DNA from: JAPOXR01 sp964291445
GTDB lineage: Bacteria > Pseudomonadota > Alphaproteobacteria > Rhodobacterales > Rhodobacteraceae
Direction of reading: 5' to 3'
Length of the DNA: 64,000 nt
NCBI GenBank assembly: GCA_964291445.2
Contig: OZ219862.1
Location: forward strand, 310,001 to 374,000
Part shown: positions 28,147-37,524 of the stretch, one piece after another
How positions within the stretch are numbered: the first letter of the stretch is position 1
How the letters are laid out: every line of letters starts with the position of its first letter
The notes under the pieces: model-generated
What the model was told of the DNA's origin: nothing
What the model saw: only the letters and a program-made list of their open reading frames with translations
Databases searched by the model: none
Program-made: the position numbers and the translations under genes

Positions 28147-30663
28147 TCATCTCGAAAGTTCGGCCCTGACGACGCTTTGGGCGGCAGCCAGCCTGGCGAT
28201 GGGAACCCGGTAGGGCGAGCAGGATACGTAGTCGAAGCCGGCCAGGTCGCAGAACTCGATGGTCGACGCATCGCCGCCATGCTCGCCGCAGATCGACAGC
28301 GTGACCGTGGCGTTGGCCTTTCGTCCACGCTCGGCCGCCACCGCCAGCAATTCACCTACCCCTTCACGGTCGAGGGTACAGAACGGGTCCGCGGGATAGA
28401 CCCCCTGGTCCACATAGACACTCATGAACCGGTTGGCGTCATCCCGGCTGATGCCATAGGTGAGCTGGGTCAGATCGTTGGTGCCGAAACTGAGGAATTC
28501 GGAGTTCAGCGCCAGGTCACCGGCGCGAAGTGCGGCCCGGGGTGTCTCGACCATGATGCCAAGGCGATAATCGAACCCCACGCCCTGTTCGCCCTGCACG
28601 CTTTCGGCAATCCGCGACACGCTCGCCTTGATCATCTCGACCTCGCGATTGGCCGAGACCAGCGGGATCATGATTTCGGGAGTCATGGCGCCACCTTCCC
28701 GGTTGACGGCGACGGTTGCCTCGAAGATGGCCCGGGCCTGCATTTCGTAGATCTCCGGCACGACAATCCCCAACCTGACGCCCCGCAATCCGAGCATCGG
28801 GTTGAATTCCTTCAATTCATCGGCCCGGGAGGCAATGTCGTTCTCCGAGAGATCAAGCGCCGCCGCCAACTTGCCGATCTCGTCCCGGTCGCGTGGCAGG
28901 AACTCGTGCAGCGGCGGATCGAAGAGACGGATGCATACCGGCCGGTTGGTCATGGCATTCAGCAGGGCAATGAAATCGTTTCGCTGCATCGGCAGCAGCT
29001 TGTCGAGTACCCGCCGGCGGCTTGCCGCGTTCTCGGCAAAGATCATCTCCCGCATGACGGTCAGTCTTTCGCCCTCGAAGAACATGTGCTCCGTCCGGCA
29101 GAGGCCGATTCCGTCAGCCTGAAACAGGCCGGCCACCCTTGCCTCGTCCAGCGTGTCGGCATTGGCGCGCACCTGGAGCCGCCTGATGCTGTCGGCCCAG
29201 CCCAGGAACCGGCTGAAACAGCTGTCGATGCGGGGCTCGATCAGCGTGGCGGCCCCGTCGAGTACCAATCCGCTGCTACCGTCGACTGTGACGATGTCGC
29301 CCTCGCGCAAGACCCTGCCGGCGATGCTGATCAGCCGTTGGCGAATGGCGTCGAATTGCAGGTCGGAGGCGCCGGCCACGCAGGGCACGCCAAGCCCGCG
29401 TGCAATCACCGCGGCGTGGCTGGTCAATCCACCCCTTCCCGTGAGCACGCCATTGGCCGTGTGCATGCCCCGGATATCCTCGGGACCGGTCTCCACCCTG
29501 ACCAGGATACAACTCTCTCCCTTGGCCCTGCACTGTTCGGCGGCAGCAGAGGAAAAGACAATGGCGCCGGAGACGGCCCCGGGGCTGGCGCCGGCCCCTC
29601 TAGCCAGAACCAAATTGTTGCAATCGGCGTCCAGCTGCGGGTGAATCAGCCTGGCGAGGCTGTCGGGGTCGATGCGAAGCAAGGCATCCTTGCGGTCGAC
29701 GATACCGTCATCGACAAGCGACACCGCCATGCGGATGGCCGCTGCCGGCGACCGACGAGCCGGCCTGCAGTCGAGCAGCCACAGCCGGCTGTCACACAGG
29801 GCAAAATCCACCTCCTGGTCGTCGGCAAAATCAATTCGCAGCCGGTCCAGCAGCGAAGGCAGCGACTCCAGGCCGGGGGCCGGCGCCTTGCCGTCAGGCT
29901 CGAGCCCGTCGAGACTGACCAGCAATCCGTCCCGGCGATACCCAAAGGTTCCGGAGATTGACCGCCTGCCGGTTGCACGGTCGACGGCCGATATCCTCCC
30001 GGTGCCGTTACTCGGCCCGATCAGGGTGGACACGCACTCCTGGACAACCAGGCCGAGAGCGGCATCATCGGGTGCACCCTTGGCCTGCCGCAGGAAACGG
30101 GCCGAGGTCTCGTACCAATTGCCTGCCATGGACCGCAGCACCCGGCCCAGCTGGCAGGATCTCGAATCCGGAAATGACTTGCCCGTCCACTCCCGGTAGC
30201 GGTCCAGCGCAGTTCGAAGCTGCCTGTCAGCCGGGCCGGTCATGCCGGCAATCGCCTCGAAGGCCCCGGTATCGAGACAGTCAATCTCGACGGCAAATTC
30301 CTGGACGAATTCGGCGAACAGCGCCGAAACTTCGGCCTCGTCATGCCGACCGGCAAGCTGATCGGCCAATCCGGCATTCAGCCCGATATTGGTGAATGAC
30401 TTCAATCCGCCCCAACTGGCGCTGCCGGGACTCGATCGCAGGATGATCAAGTCATCCGCATCAAACTCGGCAAGAAGGTCGTCGAAGGCGAATTCAGTCC
30501 CGCCACCGATCGCCCGTACCGATGATGCCCCGATCGCAAACGACTTCGGCACCGGATGCCCGGCACCGGCCAGACGGGCAAGTCTTGCCGCTCTCTCGCC
30601 ATATTCGCTGCCGTCAATCGAGCGCTGGTGCCGCAGATCGACATATTCCAGTTGCTGCTTCAA
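28147..30663 (-). CDS. PpdK-like PEP-utilising protein with degenerate nucleotide-binding half
   Basis: An 838-residue homologue of pyruvate, phosphate dikinase (usually ~875-900). The central swivelling domain keeps the phospho-histidine in GRGGLTSHAAVIARGLG. The C-terminal PEP/pyruvate barrel is intact: GIGLCRTEHMFFEGERL, IRLFDPPLHEFLP, GIMVETPRAALRAG, SFGTNDLTQLTYGISRDD and SICGEHGGDASTIEFC. The N-terminal ATP domain is not: the GGKG loop reads YGERAARL, the VRSGA-MPGMMDT stretch reads LRSSPGSASWGGLKSFTN, FTR(D/N)P reads SAVDRATG, and the NAQGEDVVAG segment is replaced by YRRDGLLVSLDG. The start is TTG at 30663. It follows glyQ-glyS, where many Alphaproteobacteria carry ppdK. It may be a dikinase of altered nucleotide use or a non-catalytic relative. 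Confidence 0.85.
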   Translation of the reverse strand: MKQQLEYVDLRHQRSIDGSEYGERAARLARLAGAGHPVPKSFAIGASSVRAIGGGTEFAFDDLLAEFDADDLIILRSSPGSASWGGLKSFTNIGLNAGLADQLAGRHDEAEVSALFAEFVQEFAVEIDCLDTGAFEAIAGMTGPADRQLRTALDRYREWTGKSFPDSRSCQLGRVLRSMAGNWYETSARFLRQAKGAPDDAALGLVVQECVSTLIGPSNGTGRISAVDRATGRRSISGTFGYRRDGLLVSLDGLEPDGKAPAPGLESLPSLLDRLRIDFADDQEVDFALCDSRLWLLDCRPARRSPAAAIRMAVSLVDDGIVDRKDALLRIDPDSLARLIHPQLDADCNNLVLARGAGASPGAVSGAIVFSSAAAEQCRAKGESCILVRVETGPEDIRGMHTANGVLTGRGGLTSHAAVIARGLGVPCVAGASDLQFDAIRQRLISIAGRVLREGDIVTVDGSSGLVLDGAATLIEPRIDSCFSRFLGWADSIRRLQVRANADTLDEARVAGLFQADGIGLCRTEHMFFEGERLTVMREMIFAENAASRRRVLDKLLPMQRNDFIALLNAMTNRPVCIRLFDPPLHEFLPRDRDEIGKLAAALDLSENDIASRADELKEFNPMLGLRGVRLGIVVPEIYEMQARAIFEATVAVNREGGAMTPEIMIPLVSANREVEMIKASVSRIAESVQGEQGVGFDYRLGIMVETPRAALRAGDLALNSEFLSFGTNDLTQLTYGISRDDANRFMSVYVDQGVYPADPFCTLDREGVGELLAVAAERGRKANATVTLSICGEHGGDASTIEFCDLAGFDYVSCSPYRVPIARLAAAQSVVRAELSR

Positions 30664-30782
30664 GGCGTCGCCCCGTCATCGCTGCCACGCATAATCAGGC
30701 GCGACCAGCGAAATTTCAACGACAATCGCAGGCGGGTGGCCTGGCGCCCGCCACTGCCAGTCAGGCCCGGTCTGCCGGCTGG

Positions 30783-32888
30783 TCAAATCCTGACATGCGT
30801 CAGATCGGCGAATTCGAGAATGGTGTCCCGGACCGCGGCCAGCAAAATGACCCGGTTCCTCTTCACCTCCGCATCATCGACGATCACCCGGACATGGTCA
30901 AAAAACCCGTCAATGGGATCCATCAATTCGAACAATGAGTCGATGGCCCGGTGTGGTCGTCCGTCCTGCAGGTGCCGGACAACCGCCTCGCGGACACGCT
31001 GCTGTTCGGCATGAAGGTTTTTTTCTTCGGCGGTGGCCAGCAGTGCAGGGATGCAGCCTCTCTGGCCGGCACGCTCGGCATCGGGCAAGTCCCGCAGGAT
31101 GTTGCTGGCTCGTCGAAATCCCTGCACCAGCAATTCGCTGCCCGGCCGGTCAAGAATTTCCTGCAGCAACCGCGCCTTCATCTCGACGAGCAGCAGATCA
31201 TCCGCATGGCCGACGGCAAGGCAGGCAGCAATGCAGTCACTGCGCAGCCCCTTCCCGGCCAGGTGGATGGACAACCGTTCATGGATGAATTCCAGAACCT
31301 CGTCGGCAACCCGCTCCCGGCCATCCTCGGCAATCCCGGAGAAACCCTGGTCGGCAAGAATGCCGACGGCCCGTAACAGGATCGGTCGCACCTGCAGGCG
31401 AAGCCGGTTTTCCAGCAGGATCCGCACCACGCCCAACGCGCTCCGGCGCAGCGCAAACGGATCCCTGGACCCGGTCGGCTTGCGGTTGATGGCAAAGAAC
31501 CCGGCCAGCAATTCCAGCTTGTCGGCAAGCGACACCACCACCGAAACCGGCTCATGCGGCACCGGCTGGTCCGGCCCCCGGGGCAGGTAATGCTCCTCGC
31601 AGGCCAGGCCTATGGCCGGATCAAGCCCGACTTCCGACGCCAGGTGCCGGCCGATCACCCCCTGCAATTCGGGAAATTCGCCGACAGTCCCCGATACGAG
31701 GTCCAGCTTGGCGAACTGCACGGCCTCCCTGACCAACCCGGCATCGCACCCCATCTCCCCGGCGATGGCGGACGCAATCCCGGCAATCCGCTCCATGCGC
31801 TGGCCAAGGGTTCCCAACTCCGAGTGAAACTGGATCCGGTCGAGCGCTGCCGTAAGCAGCGGAAGCCCGTCCTCGCTGCGAAATCGCCGCAAATCATGCT
31901 CCCAGGCAAATTCGGCATCATTGAGCCGGGCATCGAGCACACGCCGGTATCCCTCGGCAATGACCTGGCTGACCCTGTCCTCCGGCTTGTTGATGACGGC
32001 AGCATAGTGGGTGACCTGGCCGGTCTGCGGATCGGTCAACGACACGAATTTCTGGTGGGTCTTGAGCGAGGCGACCAGGATTTCAGGCGGAAGGCGGCGA
32101 TAGCGTGGCAGTATCTCCCCGAGGACGGCCATCGGCCATTCGACTAACCCGGCAATCTCCTGCAACAGCTCGGCATCGGGGACGACATCAACCCCCGCCA
32201 GGCTGGCCAGGCCATTGACCTGGTCCTCGATCGCCTGACGCCGCCTGGCCGAATCGAGCATGACCCCGGCGGCATCGAGCTTCGAGCAATAATCGTCGAA
32301 GGAACAGGCTTCGATTGGCCCGGGTGACATGAACCGGTGCCCGCGGGTAGAACGTCCCGACCGCATGCCTTCAATCTCGAAGTCGACGACGTTGCATCGG
32401 TCCGGGTCGTGGAGGATGCACAGCATCGAATTCAGCGGGCGAACCCACTTCATCCTGCCGGCGCCCCAGCGCATGGATTTCGGCCATGGAAATTCGCGCA
32501 ACAGTTCCGGGATCTCCTCGGCCAGCACCTCCTGGACCGGCTGGCCAGGCTTCTCGATCACGGCAAAATGGTATTCGGCCGATTTGACCATACGGAGTTC
32601 AAGCGACCCGACCTCGACACCGGCCGACCTGGCAAACCCCTCGATCGCCGCCCCCGGCGCGTCGCGGCGTGGCCCCCGGCGCTCAACTGTCTCGGCACTG
32701 CTTGCATCCGGCAGGCCGGTGATGACAACAACCAGGCGGTTCGGCGTGACATATCCAACGGGCCTCTCGGCTGGCACGTTTCGCCGGGCCAGGGCCGAAG
32801 CCAACATTTCGCACAGCGTCTCCCGCGCCCATTCCTGCCAACGGGAGGGAATCTCGTCGGAATAGAGCTCCAGCAACAGATCAGGCAC
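30783..32888 (-). CDS. glyS: Glycine--tRNA ligase beta subunit
   Basis: A 701-residue beta subunit of the bacterial alpha2-beta2 glycyl-tRNA synthetase, which binds tRNA-Gly and is required for charging. The GTG start gives PDLLLELYSDEIPSRWQEW, the normal opening of the family. Further markers are FPWPKSMRWG, LVEWPMAVLGEILPRYRRLP, SLKTHQKFVSL and the HD-like ARLNDAEFAWEHDLR. The length is standard. It follows glyQ by 125 bases and precedes the PpdK-like gene. Confidence 0.96.
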   Translation of the reverse strand: MPDLLLELYSDEIPSRWQEWARETLCEMLASALARRNVPAERPVGYVTPNRLVVVITGLPDASSAETVERRGPRRDAPGAAIEGFARSAGVEVGSLELRMVKSAEYHFAVIEKPGQPVQEVLAEEIPELLREFPWPKSMRWGAGRMKWVRPLNSMLCILHDPDRCNVVDFEIEGMRSGRSTRGHRFMSPGPIEACSFDDYCSKLDAAGVMLDSARRRQAIEDQVNGLASLAGVDVVPDAELLQEIAGLVEWPMAVLGEILPRYRRLPPEILVASLKTHQKFVSLTDPQTGQVTHYAAVINKPEDRVSQVIAEGYRRVLDARLNDAEFAWEHDLRRFRSEDGLPLLTAALDRIQFHSELGTLGQRMERIAGIASAIAGEMGCDAGLVREAVQFAKLDLVSGTVGEFPELQGVIGRHLASEVGLDPAIGLACEEHYLPRGPDQPVPHEPVSVVVSLADKLELLAGFFAINRKPTGSRDPFALRRSALGVVRILLENRLRLQVRPILLRAVGILADQGFSGIAEDGRERVADEVLEFIHERLSIHLAGKGLRSDCIAACLAVGHADDLLLVEMKARLLQEILDRPGSELLVQGFRRASNILRDLPDAERAGQRGCIPALLATAEEKNLHAEQQRVREAVVRHLQDGRPHRAIDSLFELMDPIDGFFDHVRVIVDDAEVKRNRVILLAAVRDTILEFADLTHVRI

Positions 32889-33013
32889 TGGTCAGCCCCA
32901 CACGCCAAGAGGTGCTGGCCGCCAACCCGATGATGGCGGCATAGCAGCGGCAGCCGAGGCCGGCCGGTTGCCCGAAGTGATGGCGTCCGGGGATGGATGC
33001 AAGCCGTGGCCGG

Positions 33014-33940
33014 TCATGCCGACATCTCCATCTCCTCTGCCTGCAGGTATGCGTCTGCACATTTCCTGGCAAGGTTACGCACCCGTCCGATAAGGGCCTG
33101 GCGTTCGCTGACCGCGATCAGGCCGCGCGCATCGAGGAGGTTGAAACAGTGCGAGGCCTTGATGCACTGGTCATAGGCTGGCCTGACCATGAGAATTGAC
33201 ATGCCGGTGGCCGGGTCGAGAACCGGTGCATCGAGTATGCGTCCGCATTCGGTCTCGGCATCGTCAAAATGCCTTCGCATCATCTCTCCGTCACAGGCGC
33301 TGAAGTTCCAGCGCGAATATTCGGCCTCGCTCCGCCGGAAGATATCGCCATAGGTCAGCGGAATTTCCGAGTCCGGATCATTGAAAGGCATGTCCATGAC
33401 ATGGTCGACATCAAGGACATACATTGCCAACCTTTCGAGCCCGTAGGTGATTTCAAAGGGAACCAGGCTGCATTCATGGCCGCCAACCTGCTGGAAGAAT
33501 GTCAGTTGGGTAACCTCCATGCCATCGCACCAGACCTCCCAGCCAAGTCCCCAGGCGCCGAGCGTCGGACTTTCCCAGTCATCCTCGACCAGCCGGATGT
33601 CATGAACCTCCATGTCGATCGATATCGCCGCCAGCGAGGCAAGATAGCGATCTATTGCGTCGGCAGGCGATGGCTTTATCAGCACCTGGTACTGGTAATA
33701 GTGCTGCAACCGGTTCGGATTTTCACCATACCGCCCATCTGTCGGGCGACGGCAGGGCTGGACATAGGCTGCCGACCATGGCCGATCTCCCAGCGATTGC
33801 AATGTCGTTGCCGGATGAAATGTCCCGGCACCCACCTCCATGTCATAGGGCTGCAGAATCGAGCAGCCCTGACCGGCCCAGTATTCCTGGAGTGCCAGCA
33901 ATACATCCTGGAAACATCGGGGTCTGGCTGCTGCATGCAT
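33014..33940 (-). CDS. glyQ: Glycine--tRNA ligase alpha subunit
   Basis: A 308-residue catalytic subunit of the alpha2-beta2 glycyl-tRNA synthetase. The class II core is obvious from SILQPYDMEVGAGTFHP, YVQPCRRPTDGRYGENPNR and LQHYYQYQVLIKPSP. ATG at 33940 is chosen because it gives the normal family length; a TTG at 33976 would add twelve residues and neither has a clear ribosome binding site. It diverges from the secreted protease-like gene at 34099 and forms an operon with glyS. Confidence 0.96.
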   Translation of the reverse strand: MHAAARPRCFQDVLLALQEYWAGQGCSILQPYDMEVGAGTFHPATTLQSLGDRPWSAAYVQPCRRPTDGRYGENPNRLQHYYQYQVLIKPSPADAIDRYLASLAAISIDMEVHDIRLVEDDWESPTLGAWGLGWEVWCDGMEVTQLTFFQQVGGHECSLVPFEITYGLERLAMYVLDVDHVMDMPFNDPDSEIPLTYGDIFRRSEAEYSRWNFSACDGEMMRRHFDDAETECGRILDAPVLDPATGMSILMVRPAYDQCIKASHCFNLLDARGLIAVSERQALIGRVRNLARKCADAYLQAEEMEMSA

Positions 33941-34098
33941 GGTGCGGACCGGCTGGACAAATTCACAGGCGTTCAATAGGCAACGCCACCACCCGGGTCA
34001 ACGGACCGCTTGACGAGGCTGACCTTTGCGGGCTTGCCTGACTCGTCACCTGCGTTGCATAGTCGCCCACCAGGAAATTCGGGTAGAGTTCCGCCAAC

Positions 34099-35775
34099 AT
34101 GAAGTACATTCTTGCAGCCGCCACATTCTTGATCGCCATTTCCGGCCTTGTCGAACGATCCGCCGCTCAGCAGCAGGAGGAGGAATACTGGATCTTCCTC
34201 GAATCCCATGCCAGCCTGGAGGCGGCCCTCGAACGGGCGAATCAACTCGGCTCGAACCTTCCTGACCTGCGGGGAATCCGCACCAATGATGGCCGGTTCG
34301 TGCTGGCCATCGGCAAGTTCGATTTCCAGCAGGGCCGAAACAGGCGGGTTGCGCTGACGAATGCCGGGGCAATCCCGGCAACGAGCAGGCTCAACCGCGA
34401 TATTGCCGTCACATCATATTTCTGGCCGACCGGGTTGGCCAATCGCGACAACCGGCAGGCAATCGGCTCCGGTGCATTCGAGCATGACGAGAAGATTGCC
34501 ATTCAACTCGCTCTTCAGTGGTTCGGCTATTACACGGCAGCCATCGACGGGTTGTTTGGCCGAGGCACAAGACAGGCAATCAGCGATTTCCAGCAGGATA
34601 ACGAATTGCAGCCAACCGGGGTCCTGACCCGCAGCCAGTCGGGCCTGCTCCTGGATCAGTACAACACCGAAACCGCCCGGGTCCAGATGCAGCCCACCGA
34701 GGATGAGGCGACCGGTATCAGTATCGACATTCCGCAGGCTCTGGTGCGCTTTGCCTCCACTGACGCACCCTTCGTGATCTACGAGGCGATCTCCGAGGAA
34801 GAGATGACGCTGTATCTTGTCAGCATGGAGGGCGGCCGGGATACGCTGGCATCCCTCGGTGACATCTTTCGCGAATCGACCTTCCTGCCTGCGCCCATCG
34901 GCAGCAACTCGTCCAGTACCCGCTTCGTGATCAGAGGGCAGAACGACGCCGAGAGTTCCTTTGCCTTTGCCCGCCTGTTCGGCAATCGCCTCAAGGGGTT
35001 TGCCCTGTCCTGGAACCGCCAGCATGACCCGCTGGGAAATCGTGTTGCCGCCGGCATCATGTCCAGTTTTGGCGAATCGCATGATGGCACGCTGGATCCG
35101 GCATTGGCGCGGAATGCCGATTCGCCGCTCGGTGAATTGAGCAGCATCCTGCCCCGATGGGAGGTTTCGGGCTCCGCATCAGGATTTTTCATCAGCGAGA
35201 CCGGCCTCGTTGCCACCACGGCTTCGGTGGTTGCCGACTGCAAGGAAATCAGGGTCGAATCGGCGGGAAGAATGTCAGTCGGATCACTCATGCGTGATCT
35301 CGACCTGGCGATCCTCGAGCCCACCGACCGATTGTCGCCGATTGCGCACGCCACATTCGGCTACGAAAACCCGCCCTCGGGCAGCCGGATCATGGTCTCC
35401 GGTTATTCCTATGGCGGCCGGCTCGGCTCACCCACCCTCACCCGCGGTTCATGGCTGGGCAATGACCCGGTCACCGGCGACGACCGGTTGGCCGTGATCA
35501 ATGCGGGTCTGCTTCCCGATGATGCCGGTGGCCCGGTCCTTGACCAGTCGGGCAATGTTGTCGGCATGCTGCGCCCACGGATCAATGCGGACAACAAACG
35601 GCTTCTGCCGGACGACGTGCACCATGTCGTCACCCCCGTAACCATTGCCAGGCAGGCTGGCCTTCCTGCCAGTGCCGACGATTCGTCGGAAGACGCCGAG
35701 TCGGCCCGCGATGCCGGGATTCCTGGCGAGGCCAGGGCGATGACGGTGCTGGTCCAGTGCTACAGCCGGATATAG
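34099..35775 (+). CDS. Secreted peptidoglycan-binding protein with inactive-looking trypsin-like domain
   Basis: A 558-residue exported protein (signal peptide MKYILAAATFLIAISGLVER, cut near SAAQ). Residues ~120-190 are a PG_binding_1 domain (LQWFGYYTAAIDGLFGRGTR, then ISDFQQDNELQPTG). Residues ~355-500 have a chymotrypsin-like fold, but the triad is broken: the TNAHVV position reads TTASVV (Ser376 for His), Asp402 in DLDLAIL is kept, and GNSGGP reads DDAGGP (Ala476 for Ser). So it should bind cell wall but not cut by the usual mechanism. The middle (~200-350) resembles nothing I know. It is a single gene, diverging from glyQ. Confidence 0.8.
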   Translation: MKYILAAATFLIAISGLVERSAAQQQEEEYWIFLESHASLEAALERANQLGSNLPDLRGIRTNDGRFVLAIGKFDFQQGRNRRVALTNAGAIPATSRLNRDIAVTSYFWPTGLANRDNRQAIGSGAFEHDEKIAIQLALQWFGYYTAAIDGLFGRGTRQAISDFQQDNELQPTGVLTRSQSGLLLDQYNTETARVQMQPTEDEATGISIDIPQALVRFASTDAPFVIYEAISEEEMTLYLVSMEGGRDTLASLGDIFRESTFLPAPIGSNSSSTRFVIRGQNDAESSFAFARLFGNRLKGFALSWNRQHDPLGNRVAAGIMSSFGESHDGTLDPALARNADSPLGELSSILPRWEVSGSASGFFISETGLVATTASVVADCKEIRVESAGRMSVGSLMRDLDLAILEPTDRLSPIAHATFGYENPPSGSRIMVSGYSYGGRLGSPTLTRGSWLGNDPVTGDDRLAVINAGLLPDDAGGPVLDQSGNVVGMLRPRINADNKRLLPDDVHHVVTPVTIARQAGLPASADDSSEDAESARDAGIPGEARAMTVLVQCYSRI

Positions 35776-35811
35776 ATCGCTGAGCCGGCCGCTGCCGGCC
35801 AGATGACGGGA

Positions 35812-35900
35812 GTTCGTGGAGTCGTGCGCGGGGTGCGACATCCCGCAAGGGCATACGGCTCCGTTGGAGATGTTCGTGGAGTCGTGCGCGGGGTGCGACA
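35812..35900. repeat. Pair of 29-base direct repeats, 60-base period
   Basis: The 29-base unit beginning GTTCGTGGAGTCGTGCGCGG and ending GGTGCGACA occurs identically at 35812-35840 and 35872-35900. It lies in the 333-base gap between two convergent genes, where I see no coding sequence. A GCCGGC-CGCT-GCCGGC hairpin at 35784-35799 just after the upstream stop may help terminate transcription but has no T-run. Two copies only, so this is not a CRISPR array. Confidence 0.85.
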
Positions 35901-36108
35901 CCGAGCGAGGTGATGCTGCCAGTCAATACGGACCCTGCGCTGCTGGTGGTGCGTCCGTGCCGTGCTTTCCAGTTGCCGGAACGGGGCCCGCCGGAAATGT
36001 CGCGAGGCAGGTCAAGAGCCGCACCGGCCTGAGCCGGCCGGTTGCCGCCGAAATGCGGTGGATTTCCGTGGGCCGTTGACGTTCCGTGACATGGCGTTGA
36101 GCCGGTTG

Positions 36109-37068
36109 CTAGGCGTCCCAGGCAACCCGAAAACCTTGATGTGTTGTCGTGCTGTCCGGTGAATTCCCCGTGCGCGCGGCAATCCTGTAGCGATAGCAAT
36201 AGCTGCGATGGCAAAGGAACGAACCGCCCTTGAGCAGTCTGAATCCACGCATGTCGGCAAGCCTTGACCGGACCCGTTTCTTCAATGATTTCACCCGGAA
36301 GAGATCGGAAATCCACTCCCAGACATTTCCTGACATGTTGTAAAGACCAAAGCCGTTCGGTTCAAAGGATCGCGACGGTGCCGTCGTCTTCCATCCATCG
36401 GCGCATGAATTGTGTCGGGGAAACTGGCCCTGCCAGATATTGCAGGGGAACGTCCCGACGTCATCGGGTTCTGCGTCCCCCCAGGGAAAGCGAACATCGC
36501 CATATCCGCCACGTGCAGCATGCTCCCACTCTGCCTCGGTTGGCAATCTTCCCCCCGCCCAATTGGCATAGGCGGCGGCATCGTTCCAGGACATGTGGAC
36601 AACGGGATGGTCCGGGAACCAGGTCTTGCCCATCGTGTCCGGGCCATTGATGTCCTTCCAGCTTGCGCCGTCGACCCTGTGCCACCATTCAACACCCTTG
36701 ACGGCGCGTGTCGGCCCCATTCGTTCCGGAATGTCGGACCAGAAAACAAAGGACCACCCGATGCGCTCTGCGTCGGTGACATGACCCGTTTTCTCGACAA
36801 AATTGCAGAATTGACGGTTTGTGACCGCGGTTGCACTGATCTTGAACGGCTGCAGACGCTTTCGGCGAAGTGGGCTTTCTCCGTCGTCACCGATTTGTGG
36901 CAGGTTCGTGCCCAATAATGCCATCTCCCCCGGGATATGCACGGCATCAAGGCCCTCCGATGAATGAACGCCGATAGCGTCGAACCGAAGGGAATCCTGG
37001 ATGCCCGGCGGTCGCGAAGGCAGGCAACAGGCCCTCGGGTGGAATTTGTTCTGCCCGCCAATTGTCAT
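36109..37068 (-). CDS. Formylglycine-generating enzyme (SUMF1 family)
   Basis: A 319-residue FGE-sulfatase domain protein without a signal peptide. It contains the core ATAVTNRQFCNFVEKTGH, HMSWNDAAAYANWAGGRLPT, EWEHAARGG and YNMSGNVWEWISDLF. The strand GGSFLCHRSYCYRYRIAARTG holds both active-site cysteines (C286 and C291), which bind copper in true enzymes; many SUMF1 relatives lack them. FGE converts the cysteine of a C-x-P-x-R sequence in type I sulfatases to formylglycine. A cytoplasmic sulfatase with CCPFR is encoded 3 kb away, a convincing client. GGGAG precedes the ATG at 37068. Confidence 0.88.
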   Translation of the reverse strand: MTIGGQNKFHPRACCLPSRPPGIQDSLRFDAIGVHSSEGLDAVHIPGEMALLGTNLPQIGDDGESPLRRKRLQPFKISATAVTNRQFCNFVEKTGHVTDAERIGWSFVFWSDIPERMGPTRAVKGVEWWHRVDGASWKDINGPDTMGKTWFPDHPVVHMSWNDAAAYANWAGGRLPTEAEWEHAARGGYGDVRFPWGDAEPDDVGTFPCNIWQGQFPRHNSCADGWKTTAPSRSFEPNGFGLYNMSGNVWEWISDLFRVKSLKKRVRSRLADMRGFRLLKGGSFLCHRSYCYRYRIAARTGNSPDSTTTHQGFRVAWDA

Positions 37069-37524
37069 CAAGGTCTCCCAGCCGGAATTGGCCCATGTTA
37101 GCCAGGTGGGACGCACCGTTGAACCCGGAATTGATGAACCGGGGATTGACGGCCAACTCCCGCGGGTTCGGATATGTCATGGTCGAAACAGGCGGGCACG
37201 GCATGGAGCAACGAGCGCCGCGGAAACGTCAAGATGACGGGCAGCCCTGACCAACCACCATCATTCCCGGTGTTCAAGAGCTGCCGACAAGAGGTCCGGG
37301 CATCGAATGCCCGAGGTGACACCGACTCTTGCGCCTCGGCCGCCATTATCCCGACGCAGACCGGCCGAAGCCTCCCCTCAGCCCCGGCGGCAAATTCGGG
37401 CCGCAACCGGGCGGCCGGGTTCATGAAACGGCGGCGCTCCCTGGCCGGGTGGGCGCGGCAGTCCAGCGTGGCTTCACGTCGTCTGCCGCCCCGGAGACAC
37501 CGCGTCCCGGTCGCCCGGACCATC
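37069..37524. other. Intergenic region, no gene recognised
   Basis: This 456-base stretch lies downstream of the SDR gene and upstream of the FGE gene, both minus strand, so it should carry the FGE promoter. Open frames pass through on both strands, but they run on from neighbouring genes or lack start signals. I see no repeats or RNA structure worth naming. Confidence 0.45.

Noticed and set aside
28000..29961. Long plus-strand open frame of more than 600 codons
   Set aside because: It lies antisense to the PpdK-like gene, has no family motifs and owes its length to GC-rich codon structure on the other strand.
35812..35900. Possible CRISPR array
   Set aside because: Only two repeats, spacer of 31 bases with no further units, and no cas genes nearby.
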